From contig JALELH010000026.1 of the NCBI GenBank assembly GCA_022768865.1, positions 1 to 36,152 on the forward strand: a stretch of 36,152 bases of DNA, read 5' to 3'. The stretch is from Spirochaetia bacterium. GTDB lineage: Bacteria > Spirochaetota > Spirochaetia > Treponematales > Treponemataceae. Positions within the stretch are counted from its first letter, which is position 1. Each line of letters starts with the position of its first letter. Both the position numbers and the translations under genes were made by a program. Shown here one piece after another: positions 23,647 through 32,518 of the stretch. The notes under the pieces were generated by a model. The model saw only the letters and a program-made list of their open reading frames with translations. It was not told the DNA's origin and searched no databases.

Positions 23647-23702
23647 TCATTTCAAGGAATGAAAATATAGCTATTGACATTCATTCCTTGAAGTGATATA
23701 GT
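23647..23702 (+). promoter_or_regulatory. Promoter whose spacer is one arm of a 17-bp inverted repeat
   Basis: The inverted repeat arms are TCATTTCAAGGAATGAA (23647-23663) and TTCATTCCTTGAAGTGA (23680-23696), perfect except one G-T wobble. TTGACA (23674-23679) and TATAGT (23697-23702) flank the right arm exactly, giving a 17-nt spacer. Each arm is itself a short dyad (TTCA-N5-TGAA). This layout is what an operator for a repressor, or a spacer-binding activator, would look like. Transcription would start near 23709, upstream of the terminator at 23732-23759. Confidence 0.7.
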
Positions 23703-23731
23703 CGTGGTACATTGTGATTAACCTTAGAACT

Positions 23732-23759
23732 GAGCCCTCAAAAAAGGCTCTTTTTTTTT
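23732..23759 (+). terminator. Intrinsic terminator / leader attenuator upstream of rimP
   Basis: GAGCC (23732-23736) pairs with GGCTC (23746-23750) across a 9-nt loop, followed by nine T. It can end clpC transcription. It also lies about 25-50 nt downstream of the promoter at 23674-23702, so it should truncate most transcripts entering rimP-nusA-infB-rbfA unless antiterminated. Confidence 0.75.
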
Positions 23760-23793
23760 GTGTTTTGGTATTTGAATATTTTAGAGGCATCAA

Positions 23794-24261
23794 TTGGATT
23801 ATACTTCATTGAACAGCATTCCCTGTTTCAAAGAATGTTCTGCCGTTGTAGAAGCAGAAGGTCTTAAGCTTGTGGAACTTCAGATTGTTCCGCAGAAAAC
23901 CCTAACAAAAATTTCAGCAGTAATAGCCGCTGCTGATTCTTCAAAAGACGTCGGTGTAAAAGACTGTGCAAAAGCCCATCATGCACTGGCACCAAAACTA
24001 ATGGCACTTCTTGATAAAACAGAAGACGACATTGCCATGGAAGTCTGTTCACCTGGTATTGAACGCAATATAAAAAATGCAGCTGAATTTGAAATTTTCA
24101 AGGGACGTGAAGTTCGTCTTTGGGATAAAAATATCAGCGACTGGGTATCAGGAAAAATCAAAACTTCAGATGAAAAATCCGTAACACTTGTTTCAGAAGA
24201 TAAAACTGAAAAAACATTTCAGTATTCTGATTTAGCAAAAGCAAAATTTATTCATATATAA
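23794..24261 (+). CDS. rimP: Ribosome maturation factor RimP
   Basis: The 155-residue protein has the RimP N-terminal alpha/beta domain and the motif MEVCSPGIERNIKNAAEF (about 81-98; family consensus SSPG-hydrophobic-(D/E)RPL), then an SH3-like C-terminal domain (about 100-150). It assists 30S assembly. The start is a TTG at 23794 with GAGG 6 nt upstream; no in-frame ATG fits. The rimP-nusA-infB-rbfA order is the common bacterial arrangement, here without the YlxR and L7Ae genes often found between nusA and infB. Confidence 0.9.
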   Translation: MDYTSLNSIPCFKECSAVVEAEGLKLVELQIVPQKTLTKISAVIAAADSSKDVGVKDCAKAHHALAPKLMALLDKTEDDIAMEVCSPGIERNIKNAAEFEIFKGREVRLWDKNISDWVSGKIKTSDEKSVTLVSEDKTEKTFQYSDLAKAKFIHI

Positions 24262-24282
24262 TAGATAAACAGGAGCTATATA

Positions 24283-25779
24283 ATGGCAAAGAAAACAAAG
24301 AAAGAATCTGCGGAACCAATTGCAGATATTATCCGTGCACTTGCAGCTGAAAAGGGAATTGACGAAGTTGCAGTTAAAGCAACAGTTTCTAAAATGATTA
24401 TTGCCGCTTATCAGAAATGTTTCGGCAAGCAGTATGACAATTGTATTGTAGATATTTCAGATGATCTTACAGAAATCAATGTTTATGCAGAAAAGAAAGT
24501 TATAGACGGCGTTTATGATCCTGTAATTGAAATTGAACTTGAAGAAGCAAAGAAAATTGAACCAAGTGCAGAAGAAGGAGATATTCTCCGCATTGTTCTT
24601 GACCCTAAGACGGATTTCCAGCGCGGCGCAGTTTCTGTAGGCAAGCAGGAAGCACATAAAGACCTTAATGAAAATTCTAGCAAAAAGCTTATTGATGAAT
24701 ACAAGGCAAAAATCGGTGAAACAATCATCGGTTACTTCCAGCGTTCATATAAAGATAATATTTTTGTTGACCTTGGCGGAAAAGTTGAAGGCGTTCTTCC
24801 AAAGAAATACCAGAGTCCTAGGGAAACCTATGAAAACAAGACAGACAGAATCAAGGCTCTTATTAAGGATGTTAAAAAGACAAATAACGGTGTTCAGGTT
24901 GTTTTAAGCCGCACTGATGAAAACCTTGTCCGCAATATTCTTGAAGGCGAAGTTACAGAAATCCAGGATGGTATCGTTGTAATCAACAGCATTGCCCGTG
25001 AAGCAGGTTACCGCACAAAGATTGCCGTATCTTCAACAAAGATGGATATTGATCCTGTGGGAGCATGTGTCGGCCTTAAGGGTGTTCGCATTCAGAATGT
25101 AATCCGTGAACTTGAAGGAGAAAAGATTGACGTCCTCCGCTATGACGAAGATCCTCATGTATTTATTAAGAATGCACTTTCTCCGGCAGAAGTTATTCAG
25201 GTTATCATAAAGGATTCTGAAAAACGTGAAGCCCTTGCAATTGTATCTGACGAAAACTTTTCTATTGCAATCGGTAAGCAGGGACAGAACGTTCGTCTTG
25301 CAAATAAACTCTGCGACTGGCAGGTTGACGTTAAGACAGAATCTCAGGCTGCAGAGCTTGACCTTACAGAAAATTACACGGCAAAAGCAAATGCAGAAAA
25401 ACTTTTTGCTGATACGGAAAACACAGAAGATGAAGAAATTACATCAATTGTTCAGCTTCCTGGTGTTGATAAGGACGCTGCAGAACTTATTAAGAATGCA
25501 GGCTATGACGACATTGAAGCATTCATCGCAGCTTATGATGACGGTTCACTTGAAAAGATTGAAGGTGTTACAAAAGAACAGCTTGATGCAATTAATTCTA
25601 TCATCGGTGAATACGTAGAATTTGAAGATGAAGAAGAACCTGCAGAAGAACAGCAGTCAGAACCGGCTGAAGCAGAAGAAGAGGAAGAATATTTCTGTCC
25701 TGAATGCGGAGAAAAAATTACACTTGATATGACAAAGTGTCCAAAGTGTGGTGCTGAGTTCTCATTTGAAGAAGAGTAA
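24283..25779 (+). CDS. nusA: Transcription termination/antitermination factor NusA with C-terminal zinc ribbon
   Basis: The 498-residue protein follows the NusA order: an RNA-polymerase-binding N domain (1-130), an S1 domain (about 140-205, GETIIGYFQRSYKDNIFVDL), and two KH domains (about 205-355, with GKQGQNVRLANKL). A helix-hairpin-helix region follows (about 385-445, VQLPGVDKDAAELIKNAGY), then an acidic linker. It ends in an unusual four-cysteine zinc ribbon: Cys472/Cys475 (CPEC) and Cys486/Cys489 (CPKC). The ribbon replaces the usual acidic repeats and could contact RNA, polymerase or a ribosomal protein. AGGAG precedes the ATG. Confidence 0.93.
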   Translation: MAKKTKKESAEPIADIIRALAAEKGIDEVAVKATVSKMIIAAYQKCFGKQYDNCIVDISDDLTEINVYAEKKVIDGVYDPVIEIELEEAKKIEPSAEEGDILRIVLDPKTDFQRGAVSVGKQEAHKDLNENSSKKLIDEYKAKIGETIIGYFQRSYKDNIFVDLGGKVEGVLPKKYQSPRETYENKTDRIKALIKDVKKTNNGVQVVLSRTDENLVRNILEGEVTEIQDGIVVINSIAREAGYRTKIAVSSTKMDIDPVGACVGLKGVRIQNVIRELEGEKIDVLRYDEDPHVFIKNALSPAEVIQVIIKDSEKREALAIVSDENFSIAIGKQGQNVRLANKLCDWQVDVKTESQAAELDLTENYTAKANAEKLFADTENTEDEEITSIVQLPGVDKDAAELIKNAGYDDIEAFIAAYDDGSLEKIEGVTKEQLDAINSIIGEYVEFEDEEEPAEEQQSEPAEAEEEEEYFCPECGEKITLDMTKCPKCGAEFSFEEE

Positions 25780-25806
25780 GGTAGAAAGAGGTAGGTATAG
25801 TAGAGT

Positions 25807-28602
25807 ATGGCAGAAGAATCAGAAAAGAAATCAGGTGCAATTTTAATCAAGCATCCAAAAACAAACGACGCACAGCCTGTAGCAGAACCACAGAAGAAAA
25901 AGAAGATTGTCATTAAAAGAAAGGCAGCTCCTGCTCCTGCTGCGGCTCCATCAGATGCTGCAAAAGGCGAAAAGAAAAAGCGTGTTGTTGTTCAGAAGAA
26001 ACATAACGAATCTCCTGCAAAGAACGAAGAAACAAAAGACGTATCTTCTTCTACAGAAACAAAGGCAGAAAATACTGCTCCACAGGCTCGTCCTGTACAG
26101 CAGACACGTCAGCAGCCTCAGACTTCTTCTTCAGCACCTGCTGCTCTTAAGCCAAGACCACAGGCACAGACACTTGAATACCCAAGTACAAGGCCAAATG
26201 TAAAAGCCGGCAATTTAAGCGGCGGCAGCCGTGGAGGCTACAACCGCGGTAATGGCGGATATAACCGTGGCGGCTATAACAACGGCGGCAATGGTGGCTT
26301 TACAGGTGCACAGGCACGTGAAGGCTACCAGAACAGGGAACGTCAGGGCGGCTACAATCGTGGCGGTTACAATAATAACGGCGGCCAGGGTGGCTATAAC
26401 CGTGGCGGTTATAACAATAATGGCGGTCAGGGCGGTTACAACCGCGGCTATAATAACGGCGGTCAGGGCGGTTATAATCGCGGTGGTCAGAACGGTGGCT
26501 TTAACCGTGGTGAACAGGGCGGTCAGGGTGGATATAACCGTGGCAGCCAGGGCGGCTTTAACCGCGGCGGTACAGGATTTGGCGGTGGCCGTCCTGGATT
26601 CGGCGGCGGACGTCCTAGCTTTGCTCCTGCATCTGCAGTTCCTGCTCCTGAAAGAACGGCAGGCAAAAAACAGTTTAAAGGAAAGAAACAGGTTTACAAC
26701 CGCAAAGATAAAGAAGAATTTTTTGACGAAGACGAACTTTACGGAAACAAGAAGCACGAAGTTACACCTGCAAGCGTAGTTCCAGAAACAATTGATATTA
26801 TGGAAACAATTTCTGTTTCTGATCTTGCCAAAAAGATGAACCTTAAGGCAAGCGAAATTATCGGAAAGCTTATGGGCATGGGCATGATGGTTACAATCAA
26901 CCAGTCCATTGACTCTGATACGGCAACAATTCTTGCAGAAGAATATAACTGTAAAGTTCACCTTGTAAGCCTTTACGATGAAACAGTTATTGCCAGCGAT
27001 GAAGGATCTACTGAAGGAGAACGTACTCGTCCACCTGTTGTTACAGTCATGGGCCACGTTGACCACGGTAAGACAAAAACCCTTGATGCCATCCGTAACG
27101 AAAACGTTGCAGCAGGGGAAGCTGGTGGAATTACACAGAAAATCGGTGCTTACCAGGTAAGGACAAAAGACGGCCATGACATTACATTCCTTGATACACC
27201 GGGTCATGAAGCATTTACAATGATGCGTGCCCGTGGTGCACAGATTACAGATATCGTTGTTCTTGTTGTTGCTGCTGATGATGGTGTAATGCCTCAGACA
27301 ATGGAAGCAATTAACCATGCAAAGGATGCAAAAGTTCCTATTATTGTTGCAGTAAACAAGTGCGATAAGCCTGATGCAAACCCAGAAAATGTAATGACAC
27401 AGCTTTCTAACCTTGGACTTACACCGGAAGCATGGGGTGGAGATACACAGTTTGTAAATATTTCTGCCCTTAAGCATGAAGGCATTGACGACCTTCTTGA
27501 TGCAATTTTAATCCAGGCAGAAATGCTTGAACTTAAGGCACAGTATGACTGCCGTGCAGAAGGTAAGGTTATTGAATCACGCACAGACCAGGGACGCGGT
27601 GTTGTTGCATCTGTTATCGTTGAACGCGGAACACTCCGTATCGGAGACCCTATTGTTGCAGGTATCTATTCCGGCCGTGTACGTGCCATGTTCAATGACC
27701 GCGGACAGAAAATCAAGGAAGCAACACCTTCCATGCCGGTTGAAGTACTTGGTCTTGAAAGCATGCCGAATGCAGGCGATCCTATTCAGGTTACGGAAAA
27801 CGAAAAGGACGCACGTGCCTTTGCTGCTAAACGTCAGGAACTTAAGAGATTTGAAGCTGCAAAAGCAGTTAAGAAAATCACCCTTGACAACATGTTCGAC
27901 GAACTTGACAGCCGCGAAGTTAAGGAACTTAAGCTTATCATCAAGGCAGACCTTCAGGGTTCTGCAGAAGCACTTAAAACTTCACTTGAAAAACTTTCTA
28001 CAAGGGAAATCCGCGTAAATGTAATTCATTCAAGTGCAGGTGCAATTAACGAAAGTGATGTTACACTTGCTGCTGCAGACCAGAATGCAATTATCATCGG
28101 ATTCAACGTTCGCCCGACACCAAAGGCAAAAGACCTTGCTGATCAGGAAAAGGTTGAAATCAGAAAATACAACATCATCTATAAGTGTGTTGAAGAAATT
28201 CAGCAGGCTATGGAAGGTATGCTTTCTCCGGATACAAAGGAAGAAACAACAGGTACGGCAGAAGTACGCAATACATTCAAGGTTCCAAAAGTTGGTGTTA
28301 TTGCAGGATGTTACGTTACAGAAGGTCTTATTAAAAGAACATGCAGCGTAAACCTTATCCGCGACGGTGTTGTTATCTTCAGCGGAAAGATTTCTTCCCT
28401 CAAGCGCTTTAAGGATGATGCAAAGGAAGTTAAGGACGGATTTGAATGTGGTATCGGTCTTGAAAACTGGCAGGATATTCAGGTTGGAGACCAGATTGAA
28501 GCATTTGAAATCATTGAAGTAAAACGTTCTCTTGGCAAAACTCTTGAAGAAGAAAAGAATGAAGCTGCCAAGAAAGAAGGTTCAGAAGAAAAAGCTGAAT
28601 AA
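25807..28602 (+). CDS. infB: Translation initiation factor IF-2 with RGG/GYN-rich N-terminal segment
   Basis: The 931-residue GTPase has a long N-terminal extension: Lys- and Ala/Pro-rich (1-135), then a low-complexity Gly/Tyr/Asn/Arg segment (about 137-265). An IF2_N domain follows (about 325-380, [22 protein letters not shown]). The GTPase has GHVDHGKT (416-423), DTPGH (about 463-467) and NKCDKPD. Domains II, III and the C-terminal fMet-tRNA-binding region complete it. It loads initiator tRNA on the 30S subunit. The ribosome-binding site is weak (GAGG 15 nt away, or GAG next to the ATG), 27 bp after nusA. Confidence 0.95.
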   Translation: MAEESEKKSGAILIKHPKTNDAQPVAEPQKKKKIVIKRKAAPAPAAAPSDAAKGEKKKRVVVQKKHNESPAKNEETKDVSSSTETKAENTAPQARPVQQTRQQPQTSSSAPAALKPRPQAQTLEYPSTRPNVKAGNLSGGSRGGYNRGNGGYNRGGYNNGGNGGFTGAQAREGYQNRERQGGYNRGGYNNNGGQGGYNRGGYNNNGGQGGYNRGYNNGGQGGYNRGGQNGGFNRGEQGGQGGYNRGSQGGFNRGGTGFGGGRPGFGGGRPSFAPASAVPAPERTAGKKQFKGKKQVYNRKDKEEFFDEDELYGNKKHEVTPASVVPETIDIMETISVSDLAKKMNLKASEIIGKLMGMGMMVTINQSIDSDTATILAEEYNCKVHLVSLYDETVIASDEGSTEGERTRPPVVTVMGHVDHGKTKTLDAIRNENVAAGEAGGITQKIGAYQVRTKDGHDITFLDTPGHEAFTMMRARGAQITDIVVLVVAADDGVMPQTMEAINHAKDAKVPIIVAVNKCDKPDANPENVMTQLSNLGLTPEAWGGDTQFVNISALKHEGIDDLLDAILIQAEMLELKAQYDCRAEGKVIESRTDQGRGVVASVIVERGTLRIGDPIVAGIYSGRVRAMFNDRGQKIKEATPSMPVEVLGLESMPNAGDPIQVTENEKDARAFAAKRQELKRFEAAKAVKKITLDNMFDELDSREVKELKLIIKADLQGSAEALKTSLEKLSTREIRVNVIHSSAGAINESDVTLAAADQNAIIIGFNVRPTPKAKDLADQEKVEIRKYNIIYKCVEEIQQAMEGMLSPDTKEETTGTAEVRNTFKVPKVGVIAGCYVTEGLIKRTCSVNLIRDGVVIFSGKISSLKRFKDDAKEVKDGFECGIGLENWQDIQVGDQIEAFEIIEVKRSLGKTLEEEKNEAAKKEGSEEKAE
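26215..26600 (+). repeat. Coding repeat in infB: GGYNRGG-type low-complexity tract
   Basis: About 130 codons of infB repeat variants of Gly-Gly-Tyr-Asn-Arg-Gly-Gly with Asn-Gly-Gly-Gln spacers. Codons vary, so the peptide repeat is kept while the DNA has drifted. This tract also produces the long open frame on the opposite strand (26215-27477), which is not a gene. Confidence 0.9.
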
Positions 28603-28610
28603 GGATTTAA

Positions 28611-29009
28611 ATGGGACAGTTCAGATTACAAAGATTGGGTGAACAGTTAAGGGAAGAAATTGCCACAATGATTCTTAGGCATGAAGTTAAGGATCCGCGT
28701 GTAAATGAATTTCTTTCCATAAACAGGGTAGAAGTTGCAGCAGACCTTGCTTATGCAAAGGTTTATGTTTCTTCTTTTATGGACGACCAGGCTGTTCTTC
28801 GCGGGGTTGAAGGTTTAAAAAGTGCCGCAGGGTTTATTCAGTGCTGCATTGCAAAAAAACTTTCAATCTATAAGTTTCCGAAACTTACTTTTGTTGCAGA
28901 CTTCAGCATGAAGGAAGGCTACAAAATGGTTCAGAAACTTAATGCCCTTGAAGCAGAATCAAAAGAGCGTGAAGAACAGAATAAAAATGCAGAAGCAGAC
29001 AATGCCTAG
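28611..29009 (+). CDS. rbfA: 30S ribosome-binding factor RbfA
   Basis: The 132-residue protein fits RbfA: R(I/L)xRLGEQLREEIATMI at the N-terminus, DPRV...SINRVEVAADLAYAKVYVS, and a KH-like core ending LTFVADFSMKEG. The acidic tail (about 112-132) is dispensable-looking. It acts in late 16S rRNA and 30S maturation and in cold adaptation. It lies 8 bp after infB with AAGGA overlapping the infB stop; the terminator at 29033-29058 ends the operon. Confidence 0.92.
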   Translation: MGQFRLQRLGEQLREEIATMILRHEVKDPRVNEFLSINRVEVAADLAYAKVYVSSFMDDQAVLRGVEGLKSAAGFIQCCIAKKLSIYKFPKLTFVADFSMKEGYKMVQKLNALEAESKEREEQNKNAEADNA

Positions 29010-29032
29010 GCAAAACTGAATTCTGTAATAGG

Positions 29033-29058
29033 GGGACTTCTTTTTGAAGTCCCTTTAT
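29033..29058 (+). terminator. Rho-independent terminator after rbfA
   Basis: GGGACTTC (29033-29040), loop TTTTT, GAAGTCCC (29046-29053), then a T-rich run. It ends the rimP-nusA-infB-rbfA operon just before the MATE gene. Confidence 0.88.
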
Positions 29059-29078
29059 TTTTCTTTATGGAGTAATTT

Positions 29079-30425
29079 ATGAACCAGAAAAAGGATCCTG
29101 CAAAAGTTTCCATGTTTGCCCTTGCCCTTCCTTTGTGCCTGGAGCAGGCTTTCAGAATTCTTGTTTCTTCTATAGATACAGTTATGCTTTCTGGATTTGA
29201 TAATGCTGCTGTTGCTGCCGTTGGAATGACAAGCCAGTATGCTTTTTTTATAAACATTCTTTATAATGTAGTCTGCGTAGGCACAATGATTGTTTTAAGC
29301 CAGTTTTTAGGTGCAAAAAAATCAAAGGAAGAACTTGGCGGCATTGTTAAGGCCAGCATAATACTTGTAGTTTCATTTTCCATAATAATGTCTTTTGCCG
29401 TAATCTTTGGTACAGGTGCACTCCTTTCCTGCTATACCCTTGAAGAAAACGTCCGTAACTATGCCCATGAATATTTTGTAATCTTCTGCGGATTCGGTTC
29501 TGTATTTATTGCCTTCAATTTACTGCAGGGAGCAGTAATCCGTGCCTACGGTTATACAAAGCAGATTCTGTTTGCAACAATACTTGCCAACATCTGCAAC
29601 GTTATTGGAAACGCGCTTTCACTTTACGGATGGTTCGGTCTGCCTGTTTTAGGATTGCCGGGCGTTGCCGTTTCTTCTGTTGTGGGAAACTTTTTATCCT
29701 GCGTTTATCTTGCCGTTGTAATTAAGCAGAAAAAAGAAATTCAGTTCAGCTTAAAAAATCTTTTTTCCATAGATAAAGTTTACTTTAAGAAAATCTTAAA
29801 AATCGGAATCCCCACTGCAGGGGAAAACCTTTCTTACAACGTTGCCCAGATTGTAATAATGGCAATGATAACAACTTTAGGAACAGCCGCCATGAGTGCC
29901 CAGGTTTACACCCAGACAATATGCCGTTTTGTCTATATGACGGCCGTGGGCATAGGAAGTGCAACCCAGATAAAAATAGGATACTTTGTTGGTTCCAGAA
30001 ATGCCGACGAAGCATATAGAAATCTGTGGTACTATCAGTTATGCGGAACCTTAACAAGCATGATTTTAATTGTCCTTATGAACATGGGCAAGGGATTTAT
30101 TATACCTTTGTTTACAAAAGACCCGGTTATTACAGGTTATGTTTCAACACTTTTATTATGTTCCATCTATCTGGAATTCGGCCGTTCATTGAATTTAATT
30201 TCTATCGGCGGCTTAAAGGGTGCAGGGGACGTTGTGTTCCCTGTAAGCTACGGAATATTTTCCATGTGGTGCATAATGGTCCTTTTCAGTTACATACTCG
30301 GTTTAAAAATGGGCCTTGGACTTACAGGGTTCTGGCTTGCCATAGGAACTGACGAAACAACACGCGGCCTTGTAATGCTTTTAAGATGGAAGAGCAGGCG
30401 CTGGCAGGCAAAGGCACTTGTTTAA
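29079..30425 (+). CDS. MATE-family multidrug/cation efflux transporter
   Basis: The 448-residue protein has about twelve membrane segments in two six-helix halves (repeat boundary near 225-235, KKEIQFSLKNLFSIDKVYFKKILKIGIPTAGENL). MATE features are the start ALALPLCLEQAFRILVSSIDTVMLSG and the GIPTAGENLSYNVAQ segment opening the second half. It exchanges Na+ or H+ for organic cations; the substrate cannot be read from sequence. GGAG lies 6 nt before the ATG. The stop is 28 bp before the TruB-RibF gene, so the two may share a transcript. Confidence 0.92.
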   Translation: MNQKKDPAKVSMFALALPLCLEQAFRILVSSIDTVMLSGFDNAAVAAVGMTSQYAFFINILYNVVCVGTMIVLSQFLGAKKSKEELGGIVKASIILVVSFSIIMSFAVIFGTGALLSCYTLEENVRNYAHEYFVIFCGFGSVFIAFNLLQGAVIRAYGYTKQILFATILANICNVIGNALSLYGWFGLPVLGLPGVAVSSVVGNFLSCVYLAVVIKQKKEIQFSLKNLFSIDKVYFKKILKIGIPTAGENLSYNVAQIVIMAMITTLGTAAMSAQVYTQTICRFVYMTAVGIGSATQIKIGYFVGSRNADEAYRNLWYYQLCGTLTSMILIVLMNMGKGFIIPLFTKDPVITGYVSTLLLCSIYLEFGRSLNLISIGGLKGAGDVVFPVSYGIFSMWCIMVLFSYILGLKMGLGLTGFWLAIGTDETTRGLVMLLRWKSRRWQAKALV

Positions 30426-30453
30426 GTGTAACGATTTTTATAGACTTTACGCC

Positions 30454-32340
30454 ATGAAAACAAAATCTGCACCAAACGGAATAATGCTTTATGCAAAATC
30501 TTCCGGTCCTACAAGTTTTTCTTCTCTGTGGAGTATTAAGCACGCCCTTGGCACAGAAAAAGTAGGGCATACTGGAACTTTAGACAGTTTTGCAGACGGA
30601 CTTCTTGTTGTGCTTACGGGGAATTTAACACACCTTGTTCCCCATGTAACAGGCTTTACAAAAACTTACGAAGCCATAGCATGCTTCGGAAAAGAAACGG
30701 ACACCCTTGACCCTACAGGCCAGGTTATAAAAACTTCAGGCAGCGTTACAAAAGAACAGCTGGAAAACATACTTCCTCAGTTTACCGGTGCCATATTACA
30801 GTCGCCGCCTGCTTTCAGTGCCCTTCATATAGACGGCAAGCGTGCAAGCGACTTAGTACGCCAGGGAATAGAAGTTAATCTTGAAAGGCGGCAGGTTTTT
30901 ATTTATGCCCTTGAACTTTTAGACTTTGCAGATTTTAAAAACACAGACGGCTGCACTTACGCAAAATTAAAAATTACATGTTCTAAAGGAACATACATCC
31001 GCTCTTTGGCCCGGGACATTGCCCTTGCTTTAAACAGCTGTGCCCACCTTTGTGCATTAAGAAGAACACAGGTAGGGCCTTTTAAACTGGAAGATGCAGC
31101 ATGCTACAGCAGCCTTGAAGACTTTACCATTGAAAAGGGAATTGAAACCCAGAAAAAATTTCAAGAAGAACTTAAGGGCAAAAGTCTTTTAGCCAAAGCA
31201 GAAGAAAAGATTTTCAATAAGGCAAAAAGCAAAAGCCCGCGGCAAAAAGATACGGAAGAAAAAGTTGCAGACATAAAAAGCCATTTTCTGTTTTTTACAA
31301 AGGAACTTGCAGCTGTCTGCGGTTTTGAAAGCTGCTATTTAAAAAGCAGTTTTGAAAAAGGCTATAACAACGGACGCCCGCTGTCTTTAAAAATGATTGA
31401 GCCTGTTAAAGAACTTGAAGTTTCAAAAGACTTTTACGTTGCAGATGAAACTGCACTTTTCTATAAGGACGACAGCTTTGCCGGCATAATAAAAAAACAC
31501 GACAATAAAATCAGATACGGCTTTGTAGTTCCGCACTTAAAAAAAGAACTTAAAGTCTTTTACTGGGACGAAGTCTGCAACGGTGCATTTCCCGTTCAAT
31601 GGAAGCAAAAGGGCAGTGCAATAACTGTAGGCAGTTTTGAAGCAATCCATAAAGGCCATCAGGAACTTGCCGAATATGTTATTGAACAGAAAGATTTTGC
31701 AGCAGGTGCCGTAACATTTAAAGACAGCATATCATGCAAGAACGGCAGGAATATATTTACATTAAAACAGCGCCTTGCTTTCTTTGAAAAACTTGGGCTT
31801 GATTTTGTAATAGCCATTGATTTTAATGAAGACTTTGCAAAGCTCAGCGGAAGCGAATTCTTTAATATTTTAAGCACACGCTGCAACTTAAAGTTCCTTG
31901 CAGAAGGCAGCGACTTTAAATGCGGGTACAAAGGCAGCTGCAATATGGCAGAAATTGCTGAACTTGCCACACAGTATGATTTTACGCTTAAGAAAGCAAA
32001 GTATATTGAATATGAAGGGCAGAAAGTAAGTTCAAGCCGCATAAAAGAAGAAATTGTTCATGGCAATTTTACGACAATAAAAGAAATGCTGGGCAGGCCT
32101 TTTGAACTTGCCCTGGCAAAGTTAAGGTGGCATAAAAAGTCTGACACGGCAGAATATTCACTATTTGAATCAGAATACGACGGCAACCAGATTCTTCCGG
32201 CAAAAGGAACTTACGGTGTTATTGCAAGGTTTTCTGACGGCAGCACCCTGCATACAGAACTTACAATAGAAGACAATGTTCTATTAATAAAACTTCCAAC
32301 ACAGAAATATGCAGACAGCCTGATAGCCGCGGAATTTTAA
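30454..32340 (+). CDS. truB: Fusion of tRNA pseudouridine synthase B and FMN adenylyltransferase (TruB-RibF)
   Basis: The 628-residue protein starts with a TruB domain (about 1-215): GHTGTLDSFADGL with catalytic Asp44, KTYEA...TDTLDPTG, QSPPAFSA, GKRASDLVRQG and CSKGTYIRSLARD. A Lys-rich linker (215-255) and a PUA-like stretch (about 256-360) follow. Then comes a RibF nucleotidyltransferase domain (about 388-545): GSFEAIHKGH (393-402), EGSDFKCGY and VSSSRIK (525-531). The segment after LGRP (546-549) is only about 80 residues and lacks the GFPTAN motif of riboflavin kinase, so FMN synthesis may need another enzyme. Start at 30454 is chosen by homology; no clear Shine-Dalgarno precedes it. Confidence 0.88.
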   Translation: MKTKSAPNGIMLYAKSSGPTSFSSLWSIKHALGTEKVGHTGTLDSFADGLLVVLTGNLTHLVPHVTGFTKTYEAIACFGKETDTLDPTGQVIKTSGSVTKEQLENILPQFTGAILQSPPAFSALHIDGKRASDLVRQGIEVNLERRQVFIYALELLDFADFKNTDGCTYAKLKITCSKGTYIRSLARDIALALNSCAHLCALRRTQVGPFKLEDAACYSSLEDFTIEKGIETQKKFQEELKGKSLLAKAEEKIFNKAKSKSPRQKDTEEKVADIKSHFLFFTKELAAVCGFESCYLKSSFEKGYNNGRPLSLKMIEPVKELEVSKDFYVADETALFYKDDSFAGIIKKHDNKIRYGFVVPHLKKELKVFYWDEVCNGAFPVQWKQKGSAITVGSFEAIHKGHQELAEYVIEQKDFAAGAVTFKDSISCKNGRNIFTLKQRLAFFEKLGLDFVIAIDFNEDFAKLSGSEFFNILSTRCNLKFLAEGSDFKCGYKGSCNMAEIAELATQYDFTLKKAKYIEYEGQKVSSSRIKEEIVHGNFTTIKEMLGRPFELALAKLRWHKKSDTAEYSLFESEYDGNQILPAKGTYGVIARFSDGSTLHTELTIEDNVLLIKLPTQKYADSLIAAEF

Positions 32341-32518
32341 CCTGCACCGGTAAGCCTGAAATTCCTTTACCCCTAGACAAAACTATATATATCAGTAAAA
32401 TTGAAATGCTTGTATAAGCATTAACTTTTGCCGGCATAATTTAGCATGGAATGTAAAGAGCCACTTTTATCCTAGGTTAAATCTTAGGCAGAAGAAAAAA
32501 AATAACAGGAGTAAGTAT
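32341..32518 (+). promoter_or_regulatory. rpsO leader region with two hairpins
   Basis: No gene is seen here. A 7-bp hairpin, AATGCTT (32405-32411)/AAGCATT (32416-32422) with a GTAT loop, and a second, CCTAGG (32471-32476)/CTTAGG (32483-32488), lie upstream of the rpsO ribosome-binding site (AGGAG, 32507-32511). A possible -10 CATAAT is at 32435-32440 but no convincing -35 goes with it. S15 usually represses its own mRNA through leader structure; whether these hairpins do so is unproven. Confidence 0.4.

Noticed and set aside
26215..27477. 420-residue open frame antisense to infB.
   Set aside because: It mirrors the RGG-coding tract and conserved GTPase codons, has an Ala/Thr- or Cys/Asn-rich nonsense composition and no plausible translation signal.
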